Part shown: one piece after another, positions 11,041 through 20,424 of the stretch | Layout: each line of letters starts with the position of its first letter | Numbering within the stretch: the first letter of the stretch is position 1 | Source: Nephrocerus scutellatus | Lineage: Eukaryota; Arthropoda; Insecta; Diptera; Pipunculidae | Length of the DNA: 64,000 nt | Direction: 5' to 3' | Assembly: GCA_947095585.1 (NCBI GenBank) | Contig: OX352761.1 | Span: 60,938,832 to 61,002,831 of the forward strand | Translations under genes and position numbers: made by a program | Notes under the pieces: generated by a model | Databases searched by the model: none | Told to the model about the DNA's origin: nothing | The model's input: only the letters and a program-made list of their open reading frames with translations

Positions 11041-12207
11041 ATGGTAAAAACAAGTTGGGTCTACGAGCTGAAAAAGGGAGAACTTGCGGTACTTGCGGAA
11101 GAATTCGGCTTGGAAGCAAGTGGTACTGTTGAGGAATTGCGTAAACGGTTTTCGGCTCTCATCAACAGCGAAAGCCTTACAGAAGATCAGATAGCCCGCC
11201 TGAAGGAACTAGAGGTACGTGGCGCGCGAACCCCTTCGCCGATCTCACCTATAACGGGACCAGCGTGTCTAGAAATACCGAAGTCATCAAGGGAGAGTCA
11301 AATAAAAATCGCCCCAAACGAACGTACATCGCCGATCCCACCGCTTACGGGACCAGCGTGCTTAGAAGCACCGAAGCCATCCAGGGAGAGTCAAACAACA
11401 TTTGTTTCAAATGAACGTACATCCCAATACCCTGCACTCATCGACCAAGTGAGAAAGTGGTCAGTGAAATACGACGGCGGAAAGGAACCGCTGGCATTTG
11501 TTGAACGCGTGGAGGAGCTGGCTGATGTGTATAATCTGGACAAGGACTTGTTGCCTCGAACAATGCCTGAGCTGTTACGCGATCGTGCGCTGGCTTGGTA
11601 CAGGAACAACAACCGACAGTGGCAGCGATGGAGCGATTTCAAAAGGGACTTTATGAAATTTTTTCTCCCGAACCGTTATTTAGAACGATTGGAAGATGAC
11701 ATCCAACAACGGCACCAAAAACCTCGCGAGTGTTTCAAAGACTTCGTCCTCGCCCTCCAAACACTGATGCGCCACGCCAACTACACCGATGAACAACGGC
11801 TAGATTGCATATTCGAGAACGCCTTGCAGGAGTACCAGCTATACATACGCCGTAGAGATTTCCATCACCTGGAAGAGTTGATAGAAATGGCCGAGGATTT
11901 CAAGAGGATTCGGGGAAACAAAGAACCAGTTGCGGCCACACACAGACGCAGCCCACAGCCGATACACTGTGGAATTACACCAGACGCCGAGTTTCTCACT
12001 AACCCACGAACAGCATGCCGCCGATGTGGACAACAGGGGCATTTCCACAGAGATTGCAAATACGAAACGCTACTTTTTTGCTGGGAATGTGGCCGGAGGA
12101 ATGTTCGCACTAAAGACTGTTGCAGGTTAAACGCGGGAAACGGAAGAGGGGACCGGAACGAGCGGGGCACATCCGGACCTCAGACACCCATGCCTCGAAG
12201 ACAGTAG
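11041..12207 (+). CDS. gag: G1 Gag polyprotein
   Basis: 388 codons from ATG 11041 (context CAAAATGG). Residues ~1-45 look like a SAP-type helix-turn-helix module (LKKGELAVLAEEFGLEASG, then VEELRKRF). A Pro/Ser linker with repeated TGPACLE follows, then a capsid-like region (~135-300: WYRNNNRQWQRWSDFKRDF, RYLERLEDDIQQRHQ, RPRECF-like, LQTLMRH). The nucleocapsid has one complete zinc knuckle (CRRCGQQGHFHRDC) and one degenerate one (CWECG...CC). It appears intact, the only full gag in the window, and overlaps pol by 88 nt in the -1 frame. It should form the particle shell and bind RNA. Confidence 0.9.
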   Translation: MVKTSWVYELKKGELAVLAEEFGLEASGTVEELRKRFSALINSESLTEDQIARLKELEVRGARTPSPISPITGPACLEIPKSSRESQIKIAPNERTSPIPPLTGPACLEAPKPSRESQTTFVSNERTSQYPALIDQVRKWSVKYDGGKEPLAFVERVEELADVYNLDKDLLPRTMPELLRDRALAWYRNNNRQWQRWSDFKRDFMKFFLPNRYLERLEDDIQQRHQKPRECFKDFVLALQTLMRHANYTDEQRLDCIFENALQEYQLYIRRRDFHHLEELIEMAEDFKRIRGNKEPVAATHRRSPQPIHCGITPDAEFLTNPRTACRRCGQQGHFHRDCKYETLLFCWECGRRNVRTKDCCRLNAGNGRGDRNERGTSGPQTPMPRRQ

Positions 12208-14507
12208 GGTTCCTCAAGCAAGACGCGCGCCGGGTGTACGCGCATGTAATCCTCAACGGTACACCAGCGATCGCAACCATAGACACGGGGGTAACACGAA
12301 GTTTTGCTAGTGAAGATTTCATCAAAAAGCGGGGACAGTTCCAGACCAAACCACGACCGACAAAAATAATTGCTCGTATGGCCGACGGAACTCCGAGGGA
12401 AATTTACAACTGCATTGATGTCGAAGTGAAACTAGGAACCGCACGATGTCAAACTACTTTTCTAGTACTACCAGGAGCGATAGACGACGTGCTGCTGGGA
12501 ATGGACTGTCTAGCTCAACTTGGACTTGTCATGAGCTGCGGAGGTTCATCACTCTCAGTAGATAACACCAGTGGAAGCAGATTTCAGGAAGGAGTCACCA
12601 AGCTTACCATGGTCTCGTTAGATAACACCAGTGGAAGCAGATTTCAGGAAGGAGTCACCAAGCTTACCATGGTCCCGTTAGATAACACCAGTGGAAGCAG
12701 ATTTCAAGGTGGAGTCACCAAGCTTACCATGGTCAGGAACATAGAGGATGAAGGCGAGTTAATCAAGTCATTCTTAGATGAGGAATTGCCCAAGTTTGAG
12801 AGGTTACAAGGAACGACAGTCATAGCCAGCCACAAAATCATATTGTCTGATGATCGCCCCGTTAAACAACGGTACTTTCCCAAGAATCCAGCAATGCAGG
12901 AGATAATCAACGCGGAAGTCGACGAGTTATTAAGCAAAGGATGTATTGAGCCATCGCACAGCCCTTACAGCGCCCCTATTGTGCTAGTACGAAAGAAGAC
13001 AGGAAAGTGGAGGCTTTGCATCGATTACCGACAGCTTAATTCCAAGTCTGTCCCAGATGCATACCCGCTACCCAGAATCAACCACATCCTGGAAAAGCTG
13101 AGGAATGCAAAATATATCAGCAGTCTGGACCTAAAAAATGGTTACTAGCAAATCCCGATGCACGAAGAAAGCAAACAGTTCACAGCGTTCACAGTCCCGG
13201 GTCGTGGATTATTTCAGGGGCGGGTCATGCCATTTGGCCTACACTCAGCGCCCGCCACCTTTCAAAGAGCGCTAGATCAGGTAATTGGCTCCGAGATGGA
13301 ACACCACGCATTTGCCTATTTGGACGATATCATCGTGGTTGGAAATACGTTAGAGCACCACATGCAGAATCTGAGGGAAGTCTTCCGGCGATTGCGAGCA
13401 GCAAACCTCAATATTAATCTAGAAAAGTGTGAGTTCTTTAAAAAAGAGCCTAAATACCTCGGACACGTCGTTAGCGAAGAAGGAATCCACACAGACCCGG
13501 AGAAAGTAGCCGCTATACGTGAACTGCAACTACCAAAGAATGTTCGGGAGCTGCGCCGCTGCTTGGGAATCGCTTCGTGGTACAGGCGTTTCGTACCAGA
13601 ATTTTCCAATATCGTCCACCCACTCACACGTCTGCTCAAGAAGGGAAAACATTAGAAGTGGACGGAACAAGAGCAAGAGGCTTTCGAGGGACTCAAATTG
13701 AGGCTCACAGAGGCACCTGTACTGGCATGCCCAGACTTTATCCAAAAGTTCACCCTACAAACCGACGCCAGCGACTATGGTTTGGGTGCGGTACTTACGC
13801 AAGAGGTAAATGGCCACGAGAAAGTGATCGCCTATGCCAGCCGTCACCTGAATAAAGCCGAAATGAACTTTTCCCCAACAGAGAAGGAATGCCTAGCGAT
13901 CGTATGGGGGATCAGAAAAATGAGGCCCTACCTGGAAGGTTACAGGTTCAGCGTAGTTACGGACCATCTTTCTCTTAAGTGGCTCAACTCGATCGAAAGC
14001 CCCGCAGGACGTATCGCACGATGGGCATTGGAACTACAGCAATACAGCTTCGACATCCAATACCGCAGAGGTAAGCTTAACGTGATTGCTGACGCTCTGT
14101 CGCGACAACCCCTAGAAGTATTCGCCAGGTTGGCCGATACTCCGCCCGAACGACAGGAATGTGGCTGGATCAAGCGCAAGATAGCGGAAACACTAGAGAA
14201 ACCAGAGAAATTTCCGGACTATACTATGCAAAATGGACAGCTGTACCGTCATATACACAGACAAGCGGGCGACGACGATTGTGCCCCATGGAAGCTCTGT
14301 GTGCCGACCCATTGTCGTGACAGGGTGATGCGTGAGAACCATGACGATGCAACAGCTGGACACATGGGTGTTCGGAAGACGACGGAGAGAGTATGCGACA
14401 GGTACTATTGGCCAGGGATATTTCGCGATATCCGGCGACACGTCAACAAATGCCAAGTCTGTCAACGCTTTAAGCCGGGTCAGCAGCATCCAGCAGGAAA
14501 ATGCTGA
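12120..14507 (+). pseudogene. pol: G1 pol: protease, reverse transcriptase, RNase H, integrase zinc finger
   Basis: Frame is -1 to gag. Protease: IDTG at 12279-12290 (expected IDTGA/S; here IDTGVT) and LLGMDCL. A 20-residue segment is then repeated three times (12561-12740). RT: LCIDYRQLN, MPFGLHSAPATFQ and YLDD (DD codons 13323-13328). RNase H: TDASDYGLGAVL, EKECLAIVWG, and D of TDH. The integrase HHCC finger is at about 14338-14470. Two Trp codons have become TAG (13146 in GYWQIP, and 13653), and a one-base loss in an A-run near 14497 shifts the frame, so translation ends at 14507. Inactive as found. Confidence 0.9.
12558..12740 (+). repeat. Three in-frame 60-bp repeats between G1 protease and RT
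   Basis: Units start at 12561, 12621 and 12681 and encode DNTSGSRFQEGVTKLTMV-like 20-residue blocks. They differ by only a few bases. The position is a linker between domains. Confidence 0.95.
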
Positions 14508-15091
14508 CGCAGGTACCAGAAGAACCTTGGTCGATATAGTGCGCAGACTTCATGGGACCCTTCCCTCGCTCTAAACATGGCAACACTATGCTACTGGTTT
14601 TCTTCGACAAGTTCTCCAAATGGACAAAGCTGATACCACTACGCACAGCCACAGCAGAAGGAGTGCAAAAGGCATTCAGGGAACGTGTCCTGGCACGATT
14701 TGGCATACCTAAGGTTCTTGTTACCGATAATGGAACCCAATTCACAGCTCGAGGTTTCCAACGATTTATGCGCGAGATGGGAACTCGACAGCAATTTACT
14801 GCACCCTACACGCCACAAGAGAGCCCAACAGAAAGGACCAACCGGACAGTCAAAATGATCATTGCACAACTCCTGGGTGCTGACCAACGGCTTTGGGATG
14901 AGAAGCTTCCGGAAATAATGCTGGCGATAAACACTGCGAAGTCTGAAACAACCGGATTCAGCCCAGCATTCTTGTTACAAGGACGCGAGCCACGGGTCCC
15001 AAAAACCTTGTACGACGAAGTGACCCCTGCTACAGTAACGATAGTGACTCCGGCAAACAAGGCTTTACGCCTGCGAGAGGTGTTCAAAATT
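14501..15091 (+). pseudogene. G1 integrase catalytic core
   Basis: Same polyprotein as the upstream pol but in the next frame. Asp codons at 14546-14548 (CADF) and 14726-14728 (TDNGTQF) and Glu at 14831-14833 (PTERTN) make the DDE set. A TAG at 14537 interrupts the start, so the open frame really begins at ATG 14552, after the first Asp. The C-terminal part reaches LRLREVFKIVR and then, with no break, passes into the Ulp1 domain; the usual GPY/F-type end of integrase is not seen. Confidence 0.88.
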
Positions 15092-15762
15092 GTGCGGTAT
15101 CCCCAAGGGCAAGGCGGGATCTGCATCGGCAAGGAGGAGTACCGAATTTTGGGACCGGGCAATTTCCTGAACGATGCCATCATCGACTTCTACCTTCGAT
15201 GGGTCGCCGATCTTCGACTTTCGGAGGAGGATAGGAGCCACCTACACATCTGCAGCACCTTCTTCTATTCCCGACTGACCAGTGGAGGGGAAAGCGAGAC
15301 CGAACGACATGACGGAGTGCGCCGATGGACAAGAAAGCTGGATATCTTCGGGAAAACACATGTGATCGTGCCGAACGAAAATAAACACTGGTACCTCATA
15401 ATAATTTGCAACCCAGGAGATGCCATACGGGAAAACTTTGGCCGGCCGGCTATCCTCGTTTTCAACTCGTTGGTAGCAGCCTACGCAACCACGCGGTCGA
15501 GATTGTTCGTGACTACCTCAGGCGAGAGTTCGTGGCGAAATTTCCCGAAGCAGCACCAGTCGAGTTCGGTGAAAGAACCTTACCTGTATTCCACGTCAGG
15601 ACCCCGCAACAACCAAATTTCACCGATTGTGGGGTGTACCTCCTGCAGTTCGTGGAATCCTTCTTGGAAGACCCTATGCGAGAATACTCGGATGACCGAA
15701 GTGCCTGGTTCGAACACCAAATAATAAGTAAGAAGAGAGAGGGGATAAGGGCGCTCCTTTGA
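15092..15762 (+). pseudogene. Ulp1/SENP-type cysteine protease domain fused to G1 integrase
   Basis: The integrase frame continues into a C48 peptidase signature: GPGNFLNDAIIDFYLRWV, HICSTFFYSRL, VRRWTRKLDIF, then KHWYLIIICNP with the catalytic His (15386-15388) and Trp. ILVFNSL holds Asn (AAC 15464-15466) where the family has the catalytic Asp. A frameshift close by moves the rest to the next frame: RNHAVEIVRDYLRREF, then PQQPNFTDCGVYLLQF with the catalytic Cys (15628-15630). Order and spacing are closest to SENP6/7-type deSUMOylases. The family cleaves SUMO or related modifiers; the role here is unknown. Stop TGA at 15760. This copy lacks an intact triad and frame. Confidence 0.88.
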
Positions 15763-15791
15763 TTCCTGTCGACAAACGACAACAACCAAAA

Positions 15792-15971
15792 CATCAACGC
15801 ATCTGGCAACAACCTCAGCAACAATCACGGACAAGGCATCAACACATCTGGCAACAACCTCAGCAACAATCACGGACAAGGCATCAACACATCTGGCAAC
15901 AACCTCAGCAACAATCATTGACAAGGCATCAACACATCTGGCAACAACCTCGGCAACAACCACGGACAAGG
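15792..15971 (+). repeat. 45-bp minisatellite, four units
   Basis: Units at 15792, 15837, 15882 and 15927, near identical. Length is a multiple of three, so all frames stay open: Gln-rich in one, Asn/Gly-rich in the frame of the protease, Val/Ala-rich on the minus strand. Confidence 0.95.
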
Positions 15972-16236
15972 CAACAACACGCATGATGACAACCCCAGCG
16001 ACAAACACGACCTCAGCCACACTAAGGGTGTCGAACAAGGCGACGGAGGGTGCAGGACACACAAGAGGCGCAGAGAAGCGAGAACACCGGAGGAGGAACT
16101 CGAAGACATAGTGGAACAGGCACGCAGAGACCATGTCCTAGGCAAATCAATGTCGTTTCAGCGATTCATCGGTGGGAAAAGGGTGAAAATACAGCTCAGT
16201 CGCCAAGGAGAAGCAAAGGTCACAGTCACCGGTAGT

Positions 16237-16246
16237 AAGGGGGGAG
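16237..16246 (+). other. G1 polypurine tract
   Basis: AAGGGGGGAG directly before the TGTAACG of the 3' LTR; primes plus-strand synthesis. Confidence 0.9.
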
Positions 16247-17726
16247 TGTAACGACGAAAAATTTGAACTACAATTTTCGTCTTTTACCCACTGTGCACGC
16301 ACGGAGATCAAATGCATGCAAAAGCCCAGCGTAACAACACAAACGTGCGTGCAAATAAGTACAGCAGGGCACGCACGCACGAAGAAAAAATCAACAAGTG
16401 CTAATCGAATCATGCATGGTAACACAGCGCATGCATGCAAATAAATACAGCATAGCAACTCAACACGTGCATGCAAACAAGTATGTACGAAGTAACGGAG
16501 GTGAGAAAAATCCATGGAAAAAACCCAAGCGATCTGTCACAAGAGAAAACCACCAACAACACGAGAGAGATGAGAGAACTACAAAGCTGCAAGCCTACAA
16601 AGAGGCAAAGACAACCAAGAGGCAAATATTATAAAAGGATTAGCACATGAAGAATTGCTCTCTTTGGTCTGCATCAGTGAGACTGTTCACTTCAACAGTG
16701 GGACACCAAAAACGGTAAGTGAGCAGTGAAAAATTAAAACGCCTCGAGGAGATATCAGCAGCATCAGCAACTACCGGAAATTGACACAAAAGCATTTACC
16801 GTAAGCGAGACACCCGAACAACATAATTTACAAGAACTACCCACGAAGCTAGAGACGGAGGAATTTTAAAGGCGTGGTACAGGACAATTAACGTTGGTCG
16901 GCGCTGGAATCAGGTTAGCCAAATTCCCAGTAGTATTAGTAGTTTAGAATCACCTTTCTTTGTCTCGAGACTCTGGCGGGCCTTATAGGACTCCATCTCG
17001 AGACTCTGAAAACCTCGATAGGGAGAGATTCCCCTTGTTAGATAGAAACCCTTCGAACTCAGGACTCTGGCGGGCCTTATAGGACTCCATCTTGAGTTTC
17101 GATTCTCGTAGGGCCGAGTTTTCCCATTTAGTAGAAAGTGAACAGTGAAAGATCTCCCTCTCTCTATTAAATCTAGTTCAGAAACCCCTTTCTTTGTCTC
17201 ATAGGGCCTCATAGGACTCCATCTCGAGACTCTGAAAACCTCGATAGGGAGAGATTCCCCTTGTTAGATAGAAACCCTTCGAACTCAGGACTCTGGCGGG
17301 CCTTATAGGACTCCATCTTGAGTTTCGATCTCTCGTAGGGCCGAGTTTTCCCATTTAGCGGGGATCGAGTGGTGAAAGACCTGCTCCTTCCGACTAAATC
17401 CCGTAGGGACAAATTCCCCTTAAAGGCGCCTGAAGTGCGAACCAAAGTTTCTTGCCCGTACCACGTCGTTACGAGACCCGAGTCAGCGGCCAAGAAACCA
17501 GGCGTGACGGCAGAAGAACAAGGAGAAACCCCAAAGCGAAACCAGACGAAACAAATTAAATCAAATCAAAGGAAAGCAATTTAATAATTATAATATATAA
17601 TAATATTCAACCAAATTTTACGGAGTCAATAAAGAAATAATTTTGTAACGAAAACAACGGCTTATTAGTTAATAGGCAAACGACCTTGGACGCCGGCGAG
17701 CGTACCCCGGCATTTACCTCGTTACA
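16247..17726 (+). repeat. G1 3' LTR
   Basis: 1480 bp, TGTAACGACG...CTCGTTACA. Lacks the ~24-bp duplication (GGCCTTATAGGACTCC) present in the 5' LTR near 10434 and differs in the second 234-bp repeat (ATAGGGCCTCATAGG). TATAAAAGG at 16630-16638. Followed by CTTT. Confidence 0.95.
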
Positions 17727-19464
17727 CTTTCAACTTCTTCCCTTTCCAGTTTCCAATGGTCGCATGCGAAAAAGTTGTGTTCGGCGTCGTCCCGGCCTGA
17801 GTCGCCGTAGATGCACGATGGGTCCTCTATTTTCCGCATTGTGTGTAGATACTTGCAGAAATATCCGTGGCCTGTCAGGGGCTGGGTGAGGAAGTAGTTA
17901 ACTTCTACATGTTCCCTATGAATCCATTCGTCAAGGTTTTGCTTCTTCGATACCAAGGCTACTTTTTGTGTTGTATATCAGCTTCTTTTCCTGCGCCATT
18001 AGATCGATAGGAATCACACCAGCAATGACCAAAATGGCCGGCTCCGATACTGTTCTATATGAACTTGTTATCCTGAGTGCACCTCGGCGTTGTACAATTG
18101 CCATTTTCTTTCGGTATTTCTCTATTTTGAGTTTGTCGGCCCATATTTCACATCCATATTGGAGAATTGAATTTGTAACCGACATCAGTAGTTTCCGTTT
18201 CACTGTCGACGAACCTCCTATATTCGACATCAGCCTGCTTAGAGCGATTATAACTTTGGTTGCCTTCTCGGAGGAGTGTCTTATTTGTTCTCCAAACGTT
18301 AATTTCGTGTCCAAACGCACTCCAAGATATTTAATTGCCGGTTTGGAGAGAGTTGCCTTGTTTTCAACATTGAATGTAATTTCTGTAGTCATATGTCGCC
18401 TGGTGAGTAATACCAATTCCGTCTTATCCGTCGCAAGGGCCAGACCATGATCATTTAGCCATGAGCTGGTTTTCCGCATCACCTGATTAAGCTTGCGCTG
18501 AGCTTCATGTGTGTCACGTGCAATTACTATAGCCGCGATGTCGTCTGCGTATCCTACAAGGAATGTGTCGTCGGGCATTTCCATGCGTAAAATTCCATCA
18601 TATGTGATATTCCAGAGATCGGAGCCAAGAATAGATCCTTGGGCGGCACCTCCTGTGACCTCTCTACTACAAAGCCCATCCGTGGTTTCGAAAATCAATT
18701 TTCTGTCTCTTAGGTTGCGGTGCATCATTCTTAGGAGATAGTCCGGCGTGTTAAACACGTTTGTCAATGCCAACAGCATGTCGGCCCACCTCGCAGAATT
18801 GAAGGCATTCTTCACGTCTAATAATGGCAAGTAGCACAATTTTTCTCGAGAAGTGATTTCCTTGATTTGTTATGGGGAAGGCTTTAACAACTTCTTCTAC
18901 GGCACCAATAGTAGACCGGGATTTCCTGAAACCGTTCTGTTTGCTGAAGAGGTCTCCTGCTATTTGGATGGCAGCTGTGAGCCTTGGCTTTAGTAGGCGC
19001 TCCAGTAGTTTTCCAGCTGTGTCGAGCATGCATAAAGGTCTGTACGCTGACGGGGAATTTGGGTTCCCTTTCTTCTTATTGATTAGTACCAGTCGCTGGT
19101 TCTTCCAAGCTTTCGGGAAAACACCTTCTGCTAGGCAGCTGTTGTACATATGCAGTAGAACTTCTGGTTGGAGTCGGGCAATTCCTTTCAGCGCTTCTAC
19201 AGGTATCATGTCTGGACCCGCTGCTTTATTGTTTTGGAGAGAATCGGCGGCGTCTTGTAACTCCTTCGTGGTAAAAGCAGGTACTTCTTCCGGTTTATCG
19301 GGACAAGGTGGCCGACCGTTGTTTGGTTGAATCGGGAAAAGCGAGTTTACAATATGCCACATTTTTATTGGCTCTACTTTTGGGCTGGGCCCTTGAGGTG
19401 CAAGCTTACGCATAACAATCTTGTACCCCAGGCCCCAGGGGTCTCTATCTACCTCCCGCTTCAA
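17727..19464 (-). pseudogene. R1 ORF2: reverse transcriptase and C-terminal domain
   Basis: Minus strand. From the right: RT with GPDMIPVEAL, AYRPLCMLDT, KQNGFRKSRST (18751-19464), then after a frameshift near 18840 LLDVKNAFNSA, GAAQGSILGSDLWN, VGYADD and KYLGVRLD (17931-18839). The C-terminal part (17714-17956) has the LTQPLTGHGYFCKYLH block and a worn CCHC motif (CIYG for CxxC, then AEHNFFAC), both typical of R1-clade elements. It copies R1 RNA at the nicked target. ORF2 then continues at 9358 beyond G1. At least three frame breaks. Confidence 0.85.
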
Positions 19465-20424
19465 GTCCTCCCATTTGCGATGCTTACTTCTGATAATTTC
19501 TATCTTTAGTGCACGTCTGGCTAGTCGGTATTGGTCGTGTTCGTATTCTGCCGCAAGCCTATCTCTTCGTCTTGCCCTGGTGACTAAGCGTTTGAGATGT
19601 AGGCATCGTTTCCGTAGCTTTGCTATTTTATCAGACCACCAGTAGACCGCGGTTTTTTTTCACTTAGGCCTTTTCTTTTTGGCATGGCCGCGTCACATGC
19701 TCGCTTCACCAGTCGCATTGTGGCACTCGCAAGTTCTTCGGGCGATCCATTTCGTTGCATAAGTTGGTTCCAACCTTTTGTTCGGTTTACGCTTCTGTTG
19801 GTCGGTCTTAATCCCTTCAGTACACTGTAAGTTATATATTGGTGGTCGCTACCAATATACTCTTCTATTACTCTCCAACCAATGACATCCTGAGTTATCC
19901 CGTCGGACACCAAGGTGATATCAGGAATCGTTTCGGCATAGCCTGGTCTTCTAAAGGTCAACACCTCGCCGTCGTTTATCACCGTAAGTCCTATTTTGTC
20001 TGCCATGTCAAGAATATACCGGCCTCTTGTGTTCGTTGTGTTCATGCCCCACTCCAGCGCTTTCGCGTTAAAGTTTCCGGCTATAACAAAGGCACCGCTC
20101 ATTTCCCGTACTTTGTCCTCTAGTGCGTCAATTTTTTCCCTAAAACCATTTATAGGCTCATTTGGGGTAAAATAACAGCTTACATATATGATGTTGTGGA
20201 TTTTGGCCCATACAAATCCGTTCTCAGTACCATGGCTCTCTATTATTGTCATGTTTGGGATCCAGATGGCTGCAGTGCCGAGGTAATCGGAGTACCATCC
20301 GGTTTCGTTTCTGTTCCGGTATTGCTCACTGATTATAAGCACATCTGCACTATTTTATTTGGTCGAGTAATGCATCCGCTGTTCTACTTCTATGGAGGTT
20401 CCCCTGGAGAACCTTTATTTTTGT
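19465..20424 (-). pseudogene. R1 ORF2: AP-type endonuclease
   Basis: Minus strand 19623-20342 is open and reads as an exonuclease-endonuclease-phosphatase domain: ISEQYR, CYFTPNEP, VIAGNFNAKALEWG, ITLVSD and GSDHQYI. The usual GDFNA Asp is Asn (GNFNA) here. The N-terminal KIKVLQGNLHRSR start lies at 20343-20424, separated by a frameshift. 19465-19622 is the linker to RT, broken by frame changes. The enzyme nicks target DNA for reverse transcription. Confidence 0.82.

Larger units (their letters stand above)
1..11564. repeat. Tandem array 1, period 4808 bp, at least three copies
   Basis: Blocks starting at 1949 and 6757 are almost identical over 4808 bp, and 1-1948 is the end of an earlier copy. 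Each unit reads: E1 LTR/leader/gag, R1 3' tail, G1 LTR, G1 leader and the first ~525 nt of G1 gag. The unit junction joins gag (after ...GAACAATGC) to E1 LTR sequence at 1948/1949 and 6756/6757. The third copy does not end there but runs on into complete G1. Copies differ by a few substitutions, homopolymer lengths, a 13-nt deletion in copy 3 gag of E1 and a one-base loss in copy 2. Either unequal exchange or an assembly duplication explains it. Confidence 0.93.
15763..16251 (+). pseudogene. G1 polyprotein tail: Asn/Gly repeat spacer and basic C-terminal domain
   Basis: Reading on in the frame of the Ulp1 Cys half, four 45-bp units (15792-15971) encode NNLSNNHGQGINTSG-like blocks; a TGA at 15919 breaks the third. 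After it the frame is open for 109 codons, Lys/Arg- and Glu-rich (HKRRREARTPEEELEDIVEQ), ending KVTVTGSKGGV with TAA at 16249-16251, which lies inside the 3' LTR. Reaching the LTR in one frame supports this as the true polyprotein C-terminus. I do not recognise the last domain. Confidence 0.65.
9359..17726 (+). mobile_element. G1: 8.4-kb Ty3/gypsy-type element with a Ulp1 domain
   Basis: Two long LTRs (1504 and 1480 bp), tRNA-Lys-like primer site, gag, a -1-shifted pol (PR-RT-RNase H-IN), then a Ulp1-like protease, a repeat spacer and a basic tail, then a polypurine tract. LTR length, 4-bp duplication and primer type fit Osvaldo/Ulysses-like lineages (inference). At least five stops or frameshifts make this copy inactive. 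LTRs differ mainly by a 24-bp indel and scattered changes, so it is not a very recent arrival. Confidence 0.93.

Noticed and set aside
15092..15762. Ulp1 region as a separate host gene or processed pseudogene dropped into G1
   Set aside because: It is in frame with integrase, has no target duplication or poly(A) at its edges, and the frame runs on towards the LTR.
15580..16134. 184-codon minus-strand Val/Ala-rich repeat protein
   Set aside because: Antisense of the 45-bp minisatellite and of the Ulp1 region; its period is divisible by three, so all frames stay open.
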